A stretch of 12,509 bases of DNA from Chlamydiota bacterium (GTDB lineage: Bacteria > Chlamydiota > Chlamydiia > Chlamydiales > Rhabdochlamydiaceae). The stretch lies in assembly GCA_023269365.1 (NCBI GenBank), contig JAHFTN010000032.1, positions 1 through 12,509 on the forward strand. The letters run 5' to 3'. The notes beneath the pieces are model-generated. The model saw only the letters and a program-made list of their open reading frames with translations. It was not told where the DNA came from and searched no databases. Shown here one piece after another: positions 5,783 through 12,457 of this stretch; positions within the stretch are counted from its first letter, which is position 1, and each line of letters opens with the position of its first letter. A program made the translations under genes and the position numbers.

Positions 5783-7242
5783 CACAGCTTTTAAAGCAGA
5801 TTCCCTTCTGTGCAGTTGAAGGCCCTACGGACAGGGTCATTACGGGTTTAAATTCTAATTCCAAAACAGTGGCCCCCGGACATCTCTTCATCGCCAAACA
5901 AGGGTTGAGCGCGCATGGGGCGCAGTTTATCCCCTCTGCTGTGGCACAAGGGGCGGTGGCTCTTTTAGTAGACGCTTACTACCCTGCATTTCCTGAAGTG
6001 ACGCAGCTCATCTACCCCGACGTGCCCTCCATGGAGGCTTTACTTGCACGCGCTTTCTATGACCACCCCCAAGACAAACTCTTCCTTGTCGGTATTACGG
6101 GGACCAATGGAAAAACCACCACCTCCTACCTCGTGCGCCACCTGCTAGGGGAGTGTGGCTTAATTGGCACGGTCGAGCAGTGCATAGGATCGCAGAGCTT
6201 CCCCTCGACACACACCACCCCTGATGTGTTGCAAAACTACAGCCTTTTCCATGAGATGGTAAAGGCTAGGTGTGATTCTTGCGTGATGGAGACCTCTTCC
6301 CATGCGCTGCATCAGGGGCGCCTCCGCTCTATTTTGTTTGATGTAGCCGTCTTTACAAACCTCACACAAGACCACCTCGACTACCACTCTACGATGCAAG
6401 AGTATGCAGAGGCAAAAGCTTTGCTCTTTACCTCATTGAAAGCGGGTAGTACAGCTGTTGTCAATGCAGATTCCCCCTATAGCGACCTGATGATTAAATC
6501 GTGTTCAACACAATGTATTCGCTACGGCATAGAAGCTCCATGCGATTTAAAGGCAAGTGACCTCCATCTGCATTCCTCAGGCACGGCATTCACCCTTTCT
6601 TACAAGGAAAAAAAGTGTACATTCACAAGCCCCCTCATCGGCCGCTACAACGTTTACAACCTACTTGCCGCAATGGGAGTGGGTCTCGCTCGGGGTTTAA
6701 ACCTAGAGTGCATGGCAACAAAACTTGAATCCTTCATCAATGTTTCTGGGCGCCTCGAATCTGTCCCCAATGCCAAAGGACTCAACATCTATGTCGATTA
6801 TGCCCATACCGACGACGCACTGAAAAACGTCTTGCAAACCCTTCAAGAGATCAAGAAAGGCCGCCTCATCACCGTCTTTGGCTGTGGAGGGAACCGCGAC
6901 CCCCACAAACGTCCCAAGATGGGCGCTGTCGTTGAAGAGCTCTCCGATGTGACTCTCATCACTTCCGACAACCCCCGCACAGAAAACCCTCAAGAGATCA
7001 TCCGACAGATCTTAGCCGGTCTCAAGCAACCCGGAGAAGCTCTTGTCATCGAAGACAGAAAAAGAGCCATCGAACACGCCATCCAGATGACCACCCCCGA
7101 AGACATCGTCCTCATTGCCGGCAAAGGACACGAAAAGGTGCAGTTATGCGGCAGCACAACCTTTCCCTTTGATGACAAGAGCGTTGCTAGCGCCGCTTGT
7201 CGCATCACAAAAGAAGAAGAGGAGAAAATAACAAGATATTAG
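5761..7242 (+). CDS. murE: UDP-N-acetylmuramoyl-tripeptide synthetase MurE (meso-diaminopimelate-adding)
   Basis: 493 residues, the usual family length. MurE uses ATP in the cytoplasm to add the third amino acid to UDP-MurNAc-L-Ala-D-Glu. Visible motifs are the Mur-ligase P-loop GITGTNGKTTTS (111-122), METSSHAL (176-183), FTNLTQDHLDYH (198-209), the likely carbamylated lysine K219 in YAEAKALLF, GRYNVYNLLAA (294-304) and the substrate-choice motif DNPR (403-406). DNPR marks the meso-diaminopimelate type rather than the lysine type, so the peptidoglycan should be DAP-type. The ATG at 5761 lies inside the end of ftsI (22-base overlap), implying coupling. The last residues (KITRY) and the stop codon are supplied by the palindromic repeat that begins around 7222, so the native C-terminus may have been altered when that repeat arrived. 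Confidence 0.97.
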   Translation: MERSQTLTQLLKQIPFCAVEGPTDRVITGLNSNSKTVAPGHLFIAKQGLSAHGAQFIPSAVAQGAVALLVDAYYPAFPEVTQLIYPDVPSMEALLARAFYDHPQDKLFLVGITGTNGKTTTSYLVRHLLGECGLIGTVEQCIGSQSFPSTHTTPDVLQNYSLFHEMVKARCDSCVMETSSHALHQGRLRSILFDVAVFTNLTQDHLDYHSTMQEYAEAKALLFTSLKAGSTAVVNADSPYSDLMIKSCSTQCIRYGIEAPCDLKASDLHLHSSGTAFTLSYKEKKCTFTSPLIGRYNVYNLLAAMGVGLARGLNLECMATKLESFINVSGRLESVPNAKGLNIYVDYAHTDDALKNVLQTLQEIKKGRLITVFGCGGNRDPHKRPKMGAVVEELSDVTLITSDNPRTENPQEIIRQILAGLKQPGEALVIEDRKRAIEHAIQMTTPEDIVLIAGKGHEKVQLCGSTTFPFDDKSVASAACRITKEEEEKITRY

Positions 7243-7303
7243 GATGGCCAGGATGGGGATTTTATTTTCTATCCTGACCATCCTAATATCTTGTTATTTT
7301 CCC
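7222..7303. repeat. Long palindromic repeat, copy 1 (overlaps murE stop; hairpin terminator)
   Basis: Arms 7222-7254 and 7271-7303 (33 nt) are reverse complements with two mismatches; the loop is 7255-7270. The core of each arm reads AACAAGATATTAGGATGG or its complement. The right arm ends in a T-rich run (TTGTTATTTT), so the RNA forms a long hairpin ending in U-rich sequence, suited to termination. The murE stop TAG lies inside the left arm. A near-identical arm sequence recurs at 10462-10536, so this is a dispersed repeat and not just a local terminator. Confidence 0.9.
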
Positions 7304-7507
7304 TGCAGGATTTTAGTTAACTGATTCTGGTTGCACTTGGTTTTTGAATTGGCCTTTTATAAATAATAAGTGCTTAAAAATCAATGAGTTAGGATTTTTC
7401 TAGCGGGAATTGCCAGCAATTTTTTAAAATTGGCTTGAATTAAATATGTCTTGCCTGATAAGCTTTTGAAGCAAATGAATTAATGATGCAATTATTTTCG
7501 AGGAAAT
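7304..7507. other. AT-rich spacer, no gene seen
   Basis: This stretch follows the murE palindrome. It is AT-rich, with recurring AATTGG/AATTGC pieces and a weak five-pair hairpin (AATTG, loop CCAG, CAATT) near 7408-7421 followed by T. No gene is supported. It ends with the ribosome site of the ORF at 7508. Confidence 0.5.
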
Positions 7508-7963
7508 ATGATTTCGGACAGCCCCAATTGGTTCCCGAACCAGCTGTTTAAAAAAAATATGAACTCATTTCTGGACAGCCCCAATTGGCCCCAGAGCCAG
7601 CAGTTTGAAAGAGATATGAACTCATACGACCCCAATTGGGGCCAGAAGAGGGACTCGAACCCCAATTGGGGCCAGAAGAGGGACTCGAACACCAAGGATG
7701 TTCCCTTTTTCGGCTTACTCCCACCACCGGAGGCCTTACCACTACAAGGCGCCCTCCCTCCCACAGGGAAGGAGGTAGGATTGAATTCATCAGCATTGGC
7801 TGGGAGATGCTCTACGAATGAAAGGCCGCCATCATCAGCACCATCCATGATGTATTGTACATCTGGAAGATATGGTTTTGATCCTGCGTTATTTCCGCCG
7901 CCGCAGAGGCTACCTGATTCCAGCAGTTGGGGACCTCCTGATTCCAGCAATTCCCCCAAGTAA
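7508..7963 (+). CDS. Uncharacterised small repeat protein (orphan candidate)
   Basis: An ATG at 7508 has a plausible Shine-Dalgarno (GAGGA, 7500-7504) and opens 151 codons. I do not recognise the product. The N-terminal third consists of repeats around P-N-W: DSPNWFPNQLFKKNMNSFL, DSPNWPQSQQFERDMNSY, then two identical PNWGQKRDSN units. The rest is Pro/Ser-rich (LLPPPEALPLQGALPP; LFPPPQRLPDSSSWGPPDSS). No signal peptide or membrane segment is seen. All repeat spacings (57, 51, 30 and 24 bp) are multiples of three, which suggests translation, but this preserves the opposite strand's frame too. The minus strand is also open at 7971-7492 (about 159 codons, TTG start, no good ribosome site); its first half looks protein-like (SKPYLPDVQYIMDGADD). 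Either strand, or neither, could be real. It lies where murE and the amidase would otherwise be adjacent. Confidence 0.35.
   Translation: MISDSPNWFPNQLFKKNMNSFLDSPNWPQSQQFERDMNSYDPNWGQKRDSNPNWGQKRDSNTKDVPFFGLLPPPEALPLQGALPPTGKEVGLNSSALAGRCSTNERPPSSAPSMMYCTSGRYGFDPALFPPPQRLPDSSSWGPPDSSNSPK
7516..7689. repeat. Direct-repeat array on a CCAATTGG palindromic core
   Basis: Four units each contain CCCCAATTGG, beginning at 7522, 7579, 7630 and 7660 (steps of 57, 51 and 30 bp). The first two units are about 80% alike over 57 bp, sharing GGACAGCCCCAATTGG, CCAGC and ATATGAACTCAT. The last two (7630-7659 and 7660-7689) are a perfect 30-bp tandem duplication. A degenerate fifth unit (CACCAAGG) follows at about 7690. 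The step sizes keep the reading frame. Confidence 0.9.
7913..7949. repeat. Short direct repeat, 24-bp period
   Basis: CCTGATTCCAGCA occurs at 7913-7925 and 7937-7949, a 24-bp step that again keeps the frame. In the plus frame it encodes PDSSSWG/PPDSSNS; on the minus strand LLESGGPQ/LLESGS. Confidence 0.75.
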
Positions 7964-8053
7964 CCAAACAAAACGCCCTATAAAGATCCTGTAAATGACC
8001 CTATATCCATCATTCAGATTGAGATCTTAGCCTGGACTTTAGCTAGACCTAAA

Positions 8054-8090
8054 CAACTTCAAAAGTTGCTTGGGGTTAAGCCCGTTTTTT
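8054..8090 (+). terminator. Possible weak terminator after the repeat ORF
   Basis: CAACTT (8054-8059), loop CAA and AAGTTG (8063-8068) form a six-pair stem, extendable by imperfect pairing of ACCT with GGGT. A run of six T follows at 8085-8090, but about 16 bases after the stem, so this is weak. Nothing else is recognised in 7964-8188 apart from TGGACTTTAGCTA at 8033-8045. Confidence 0.25.
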
Positions 8091-8188
8091 CATCAAAATT
8101 TTTGAGGATGAATTGGGGATTGCCAAATTTGCAAAGACTCTCTACAGTTAATTTAAACCGACGTAGCATTTTTTCTTAAGAGAGTCCC

Positions 8189-8875
8189 ATGCGCTATTTT
8201 CGCGCGATTTTTTTTATCATAGGTTTTCTTGGGTGCGTCTTTCCGTGTCATGCGGCCAAACACCCCCTCTATCATGGGGTGCAGGGGAGTTATGAGTCGA
8301 GCGGCAATGCCTCCCCGAGTAGCTTAAAGCCGCTCATCGTCCTCGACGCGGGACATGGAGGGACAGATGAGGGCGCTAAGATCAATACCTTCATGGAGAA
8401 GAGGCTCACGCTGACGACCGCTTTGATGGTGAGGAAGTATTTGGAAGAGATGGGGTACCGGGTCATCATGACGCGGAGTAAAGATCTCTATCTGCCCTTA
8501 CAGCGCCGGGTGGCTATTGCGAACAAGACGAAAGGCTCTTTATTTGTCAGCATCCACTTCAATTCAGCGCCAAGACAAGAGGTGCAGGGGATTGAGATCT
8601 TTTATTTTGACTCTAAAGAGATGTGGAGAACGAAGGCCTCGAAGCGTTTGGCCCAGTGTATCTTGCATAGGGCATTAGACCAGACAGAAGCGGTCTCGCG
8701 CGGCGTGAAGCAGGGAAATTTCCATGTGATCCGGGAAACCGACATGCCCTCTGTCCTTGTCGAGGGGGGGTTTATGACGAATCGGGAAGAGAGGGGCAAG
8801 TTGCGCGACAAAGAGTACTTGAGCCATTTGGCACTGGGGATTGCTCAAGGGATTGATAAATACATGCGTATGTAA
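8189..8875 (+). CDS. amiA: Periplasmic N-acetylmuramoyl-L-alanine amidase (Amidase_3), AmiA-like
   Basis: 228 residues. An N-terminal signal peptide (FRAIFFIIGFLGCVFPCHAA, likely cut after A23) exports the enzyme. The catalytic domain is Amidase_3: VLDAGHGGTDEGA with zinc ligand H56, E70 in FMEKRLTL, H123 in VSIHFN, and catalytic E192 in SVLVEGGFMTN. All key residues are present. Such enzymes cut the amide bond between MurNAc and the stem peptide and split septal peptidoglycan during division. C16 in FLGC weakly resembles a lipobox, but the -3 residue is not ideal. In Chlamydia the amiA gene directly follows murE; here about 0.95 kb of repeat-rich DNA separates them, so it probably has its own promoter. 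AGAGAG at about 8179-8184 is a modest ribosome site. The tRNA gene on the other strand begins two bases after its stop. Confidence 0.93.
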   Translation: MRYFRAIFFIIGFLGCVFPCHAAKHPLYHGVQGSYESSGNASPSSLKPLIVLDAGHGGTDEGAKINTFMEKRLTLTTALMVRKYLEEMGYRVIMTRSKDLYLPLQRRVAIANKTKGSLFVSIHFNSAPRQEVQGIEIFYFDSKEMWRTKASKRLAQCILHRALDQTEAVSRGVKQGNFHVIRETDMPSVLVEGGFMTNREERGKLRDKEYLSHLALGIAQGIDKYMRM

Positions 8876-8876
8876 A

Positions 8877-8953
8877 TGGCGTTCTCGGCGCGAGTTGAAC
8901 GCGCGACCTGTCGCTTAGGAGGCGACCGCTCTATCCACCTGAGCTACGAGAAC
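8877..8953 (-). tRNA. tRNA-Arg (anticodon CCT)
   Basis: A full cloverleaf reads on the minus strand. The acceptor stem GTTCTCG/CGAGAAC is perfect (8953-8947 with 8887-8881). The D-arm is GCTC/GAGC. The anticodon stem GTCGC/GCGAC encloses loop CTCCTAA, giving anticodon CCT (reads AGG, arginine). The variable loop is five bases and the T-arm is GCGCG-TTCAACT-CGCGC. The discriminator is G and the 3' CCA is encoded (8879-8877). Its likely -10 is TATTAC at 8968-8963, so its upstream promoter sequence reaches into the start of gnd. Confidence 0.97.
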
Positions 8954-8987
8954 ACAGACTGAGTAATATGACACTAAGAGGGATAAA

Positions 8988-10439
8988 ATGAAAGCAGATA
9001 TTGGGTTAATTGGACTGGCCGTGATGGGACAAAATTTGGTCCTCAATATGAATGATCATGGGTTTAGCGTCGTGGTATTTAACCGCACCACCTCTAAAGT
9101 CAAAGATTTTTTAGGTGGGCCAGCTAAGAATACTCAAGTCATAGGGGCGATGTCGTTAAAGGAATTTTTTTCTGCATTAAAGCGTCCTCGTAAAGTGATG
9201 TTTATGGTCAAAGCGGGTCAGCCCGTGGATGACCTTATCGAAGAGTGTCTCCCCTTTTTGGAAAAAGGGGATATCATCATCGACGGGGGCAATAGCCACT
9301 ACCCCGACACAGAGCGCAGGGTCACCACCCTTAAAGCGAAGGGGATCCTCTTTGTAGGGATGGGAGTCTCCGGAGGGGAAGAGGGCGCGCGCCATGGGCC
9401 GTCGATGATGCCGGGAGGGAACTTTTTAGCATGGGAGAGCATAAAACTGATCTTTCAGGCGATTTCAGCGAAGGCAAAAGAAGATGGGCTTCCCTGTTGC
9501 GAATGGATTGGGGAAGGGGGAGCGGGGCACTATGTGAAAATGGTGCATAACGGGATCGAGTATGGAGATATGCAGCTCATCTCAGAGGCGTATTTTCTTT
9601 TGAAGCATGTGTTGAAATGCAGTACAGATGAAATGCACTCGATCTTTCTCAAGTGGAATGAGGGAGTCCTTCACAGTTTTCTTATAGAAATTACAGCGCA
9701 AATTTTTGCCTATAAAGACACCGATGGAAAGCCGTTGCTCGATAAGATCCTCGATGTCGCAGGGCAAAAGGGAACGGGCAAATGGACGGGGATCAGCGCG
9801 CTCGATCTCGGCCTTCCTGTCACTCTTATCGCAGAAGCTGTCTTTGCACGGTGCCTCTCCTCGCTAAAAGAGGAGCGTTTACAGGCAGAAAAAATGTTTT
9901 CTCCCCCCCAAGTTGCCTTCAAAGGGGACAAAAAACAATATATCGAAGCAATAGGCCTTGCCTTATACGCCTCCAAGATCATTAGTTATGCGCAAGGGTT
10001 TATGTTGATGCGCTCGGCAGCGGGGGAGATGAAGTGGAAGCTGAACTACGGGCAAATCGCCCTGATCTGGAGGGAGGGGTGTATCATCCGGAGCCGCTTT
10101 CTCAATGACATCAAACAGGCATATGACAAGCAGCCCAACCTCCCTAACTTACTTTTCGACAGCTTTTTTTGTCAGGAGATCAAGCGCTCAGAAGGATCTT
10201 GGCGCCAGGTGGTCTCCACAGCCATCGAGCTCGGAGTCCCCGTGCCTTGCTTTAGCACGAGTTTGGCCTTCTTCGACGGGTACCGCACAGGGCAGCTCTC
10301 TGCCAATCTGATCCAGGCGCAGCGCGACTTTTTCGGCGCGCATACCTATGAGCGGATAGATCAGCCGCGCGGGAAATTCTTCCATACCAATTGGACGGGG
10401 ACCGGAGGCAATATCACCTCAACCACTTACAACGTTTAG
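8988..10439 (+). CDS. gnd: 6-phosphogluconate dehydrogenase (decarboxylating)
   Basis: 483 residues, full length for the family. It oxidises 6-phosphogluconate with NADP+ to ribulose 5-phosphate, CO2 and NADPH in the oxidative pentose phosphate pathway. The N-terminal Rossmann motif is GLAVMGQNL (9-17), with N32-R33-T34 (FNRTTSK) as expected for NADP. Next come IIDGGNSHYPDTERR (97-111), GMGVSGGEEGARHGPSMMPGG (124-144) and the catalytic stretch GEGGAGHYVKMVHNGIEYGD with K184 and E191. GTGKWT and the C-terminal RAQRDFFGAHTYERID-type and HTNWTGTGG segments are also present. The ribosome site is AAGAGGGA at 8975-8982. Only 34 bp separate its start from the divergent tRNA, so its promoter must overlap the tRNA gene, or it reads through from amiA. 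It ends against the second long palindrome, facing lepA. Confidence 0.97.
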   Translation: MKADIGLIGLAVMGQNLVLNMNDHGFSVVVFNRTTSKVKDFLGGPAKNTQVIGAMSLKEFFSALKRPRKVMFMVKAGQPVDDLIEECLPFLEKGDIIIDGGNSHYPDTERRVTTLKAKGILFVGMGVSGGEEGARHGPSMMPGGNFLAWESIKLIFQAISAKAKEDGLPCCEWIGEGGAGHYVKMVHNGIEYGDMQLISEAYFLLKHVLKCSTDEMHSIFLKWNEGVLHSFLIEITAQIFAYKDTDGKPLLDKILDVAGQKGTGKWTGISALDLGLPVTLIAEAVFARCLSSLKEERLQAEKMFSPPQVAFKGDKKQYIEAIGLALYASKIISYAQGFMLMRSAAGEMKWKLNYGQIALIWREGCIIRSRFLNDIKQAYDKQPNLPNLLFDSFFCQEIKRSEGSWRQVVSTAIELGVPVPCFSTSLAFFDGYRTGQLSANLIQAQRDFFGAHTYERIDQPRGKFFHTNWTGTGGNITSTTYNV

Positions 10440-10461
10440 CTTTGTAGAAGAAAAAGCAGAA

Positions 10462-10536
10462 AAAAAATAACAAGATATTAGGATGGACAGGATGGGAGAA
10501 TTTATCCTGTCCATCCTAATATCTTGTTACTTTTTC
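10462..10536. repeat. Long palindromic repeat, copy 2 (between convergent gnd and lepA)
   Basis: Arms 10462-10493 and 10505-10536 approximately mirror each other (32 nt with one clear mismatch), with a loop of about 11 bases. The arms share the core AACAAGATATTAGGATGG and the following CAGGATGGG with copy 1 at 7222-7303; the loops differ. It begins 22 bp after the gnd stop and ends about 10 bp before the lepA stop. It has A-rich and T-rich feet, so it would serve as a bidirectional terminator for the convergent genes. Confidence 0.9.
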
Positions 10537-10545
10537 CTAGAATAT

Positions 10546-12357
10546 TTAGTTGTCAGAGGCTTTGAGGACCTCCATGAAGGCAGATTGAGGGATGTTGACT
10601 TTCCCAATCTCTTTCATCTTTTTCTTCCCTTCCTTTTGCTTCTCCCAGAGCTTGCGCTTGCGCGTGATGTCGCCGCCGTAACACTTGGCGGTCACATTCT
10701 TGGTTAGAGCGCGGATCGTTTCTCGTGCGATGACTTTGCCGCCGATGGCGGCTTGGACGGGGACTTTAAACTGCTGCATGGGGATCACTTCGACGAGCTT
10801 TTCGCAAATCGACCTCCCGCGCCCCTCTGCTTTGGTGCGATGGACGAGGCAGGAGAAGGCATCGACCGGCTCTTCGTTGACCCGGATTTCGAGTTTGACG
10901 ATGTCTCCAATCTCATAGTTTTCAAACTCGTAGTCAAAAGAGCCGTAGCCGCGGGTGACCGATTTGAGTTTGTCGTTGAAGTCGGTAATGATCTCGTTTA
11001 AGGGGAAGCGGTAGGTGAGGAGGAGCCGCTTGGCATCCATCGTCTCAGTTTTTGTGAGAAATCCCCGCTTTTCCATGCCGAGGCTCATGATGGCGCCCAA
11101 ATACTCAGAGGGGACCATGATGTGACTTTTTACCCAGGGCTCCTCGATATACTCGATGAAAGTAGGGTCGGGGTAATGGGCGACATTGTCGATGTTAGCG
11201 GTCTTCCCATCGGTGAAGGTGAGTTTGTAGACGACACTGGGAGCTGTGGTGATGATATCGAGATTGAACTCCCTCTGTAGGCGCTCGAAGACGATCTCTA
11301 GATGCAAAAGGCCCAGAAAGCCGCAGCGGAACCCAAAGCCAAGTGCCCTACTGCTCTCTTGCTCAACATGCAGAGCGGAGTCGTTGAGCTGGAGTTTCAC
11401 AAGAGCATCCCTTAACATCTCAAAGTCAGAAGAGTCTACAGGGTAGATCCCCGCATAGACGACAGGGGAGATCATACGAAAGCCGGGAAGTGGTTCTGTT
11501 GCAGGCTTTTTTGCCGATGTGATGGTATCGCCGATTTTGACGTCTGCTGTAATTTTGATGTTAGCCAAGAAGAAACCGACCTCTCCTGGGCGCAGTGTCT
11601 CGACCGGTTTTTGCTCAGGGGCAAACACTCCCACTTCGAGCACTTCGAAATTTTTCCCCGTCGCCATCATCTGAATCACTGTTTTCTTGCTGATTTCCCC
11701 ACTGATCACCCGCACGTAGACCATCACGCCTCTATAGGAGTCGTAATGGGAATCAAAGACAAGGGCCCGCAAGATCTCATCTTGAGGCTCTTTAGGGCAG
11801 GGGACGGTGAGAAGGATCTGTTCTAAAATGGCTTGAATTCCCACCCCTGTTTTTGCAGAGCAGAGGATCGCATTTGAGGTGTCGAGTCCAATGACATCTT
11901 CAATCTGCTGCTTCACGCTCTCCACATCGGCGGAGGGAAGATCGATCTTATTGATGACAGGAAGAATTTCTAACCCTCGCTCGATAGCCAGATGTACGTT
12001 GGCTAAGCTTTGAGCTTGGACCCCTTGGACGGCATCGACGACAAGCAGCGCCCCTTCACAGGCGGCTAGAGACCGGGAAACCTCGTATGTGAAATCGACA
12101 TGTCCCGGAGTATCTATAAAATTAATCTGGTATGTGATGCCATCATCAGCAGTATAATACATCGTCACGGGGTGCGCTTTGATTGTGATTCCCCTCTCTC
12201 TCTCTAGGTCCATTGCATCAAGTACCTGTTCCTGCATGTCTCGCTTTGCAACGGCGCCTGTCAGTTCTAAAAGGCGGTCAGCAATAGTCGATTTGCCATG
12301 ATCGATGTGTGCGATGATGGAGAAGTTGCGAATAAATTTTCTGTCATATGTAAACAT
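10546..12357 (-). CDS. lepA: Elongation factor 4 (LepA), translational GTPase
   Basis: 603 residues, full length. LepA/EF4 binds ribosomes with GTP and acts on stalled or mis-set elongation or initiation complexes; it is membrane-associated under some conditions. The GTPase motifs are all present: G1 AHIDHGKS (16-23), G2 RGITIKA (55-61), G3 DTPGH (82-86), G4 NKID (136-139) and G5 CSAKTGVG. The EF-G-like domains II, III and V follow (for example FGFRCGFLGLLHLEIVFERL and HIMVPSEYLGAIM). The LepA-specific C-terminal domain is present, with YGSFDYEFENYEIGDIVKLEI and the lysine-rich KRKLWEKQKEGKKKMKEIGK. The start is ATG at 12357-12355. No clear ribosome site is seen and the candidate promoter is very close, so a short or leaderless transcript is possible. 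It converges on gnd, as in Chlamydia (CT063/CT064). Confidence 0.98.
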   Translation of the reverse strand: MFTYDRKFIRNFSIIAHIDHGKSTIADRLLELTGAVAKRDMQEQVLDAMDLERERGITIKAHPVTMYYTADDGITYQINFIDTPGHVDFTYEVSRSLAACEGALLVVDAVQGVQAQSLANVHLAIERGLEILPVINKIDLPSADVESVKQQIEDVIGLDTSNAILCSAKTGVGIQAILEQILLTVPCPKEPQDEILRALVFDSHYDSYRGVMVYVRVISGEISKKTVIQMMATGKNFEVLEVGVFAPEQKPVETLRPGEVGFFLANIKITADVKIGDTITSAKKPATEPLPGFRMISPVVYAGIYPVDSSDFEMLRDALVKLQLNDSALHVEQESSRALGFGFRCGFLGLLHLEIVFERLQREFNLDIITTAPSVVYKLTFTDGKTANIDNVAHYPDPTFIEYIEEPWVKSHIMVPSEYLGAIMSLGMEKRGFLTKTETMDAKRLLLTYRFPLNEIITDFNDKLKSVTRGYGSFDYEFENYEIGDIVKLEIRVNEEPVDAFSCLVHRTKAEGRGRSICEKLVEVIPMQQFKVPVQAAIGGKVIARETIRALTKNVTAKCYGGDITRKRKLWEKQKEGKKKMKEIGKVNIPQSAFMEVLKASDN

Positions 12358-12364
12358 GAGGCGA

Positions 12365-12395
12365 ATACTACCATTTCGAAGTAGCTAAAGTCCAA
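12365..12395 (-). promoter_or_regulatory. Candidate lepA promoter
   Basis: On the minus strand TTGGAC (12395-12390) and TAGTAT (12370-12365) are separated by 19 bp, longer than ideal. The -10 is only about 7 bp before the lepA ATG, which would give a nearly leaderless mRNA. The -35 lies in the recurring motif TGGACTTTAGCTA. Confidence 0.28.
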
Positions 12396-12434
12396 TAATA
12401 AAAAGCCCGTTTCCCCTTGCGGGGAAACGGGCTT
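12396..12434 (-). terminator. Rho-independent terminator of the right-edge gene
   Basis: A perfect 14-bp stem (12403-12416 with 12421-12434) closes on a four-base loop, which reads GCAA (a GNRA tetraloop) on the minus strand. It is followed on that strand by TTTTATTATT. It lies between the minus-strand gene ending at 12458 and lepA, so lepA should have its own promoter. Confidence 0.92.
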
Positions 12435-12457
12435 CATAAAAGTCCCTGCAAGAGCAA

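Noticed and set aside
7630..7689. Two identical 30-bp units as a CRISPR array
   Set aside because: The units are directly adjacent with no spacers, the array continues as unequal related units, and no cas genes are present.
7630..7700. tRNA remnant: minus strand reads a T-loop-like TTCGAGT, CCCTC and then CCA twice
   Set aside because: No matching 5' acceptor, D-arm or anticodon arm is found and T-stem pairing is poor. It is better explained as part of the repeat unit. An attachment-site duplication is likewise unsupported because no integrase is present.
7754..7774. Imperfect hairpin CTCCCTCCC-ACA-GGGAAGGAG
   Set aside because: It has one mismatch and no T tract, and lies inside the open frames. 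It is probably a chance effect of C/G-rich composition.
10753..11001. Plus-strand open frames antisense to lepA, and similar ones over gnd, ftsI and murE
   Set aside because: They have no motifs or ribosome sites of note and lie wholly inside genes with complete conserved motifs on the other strand.
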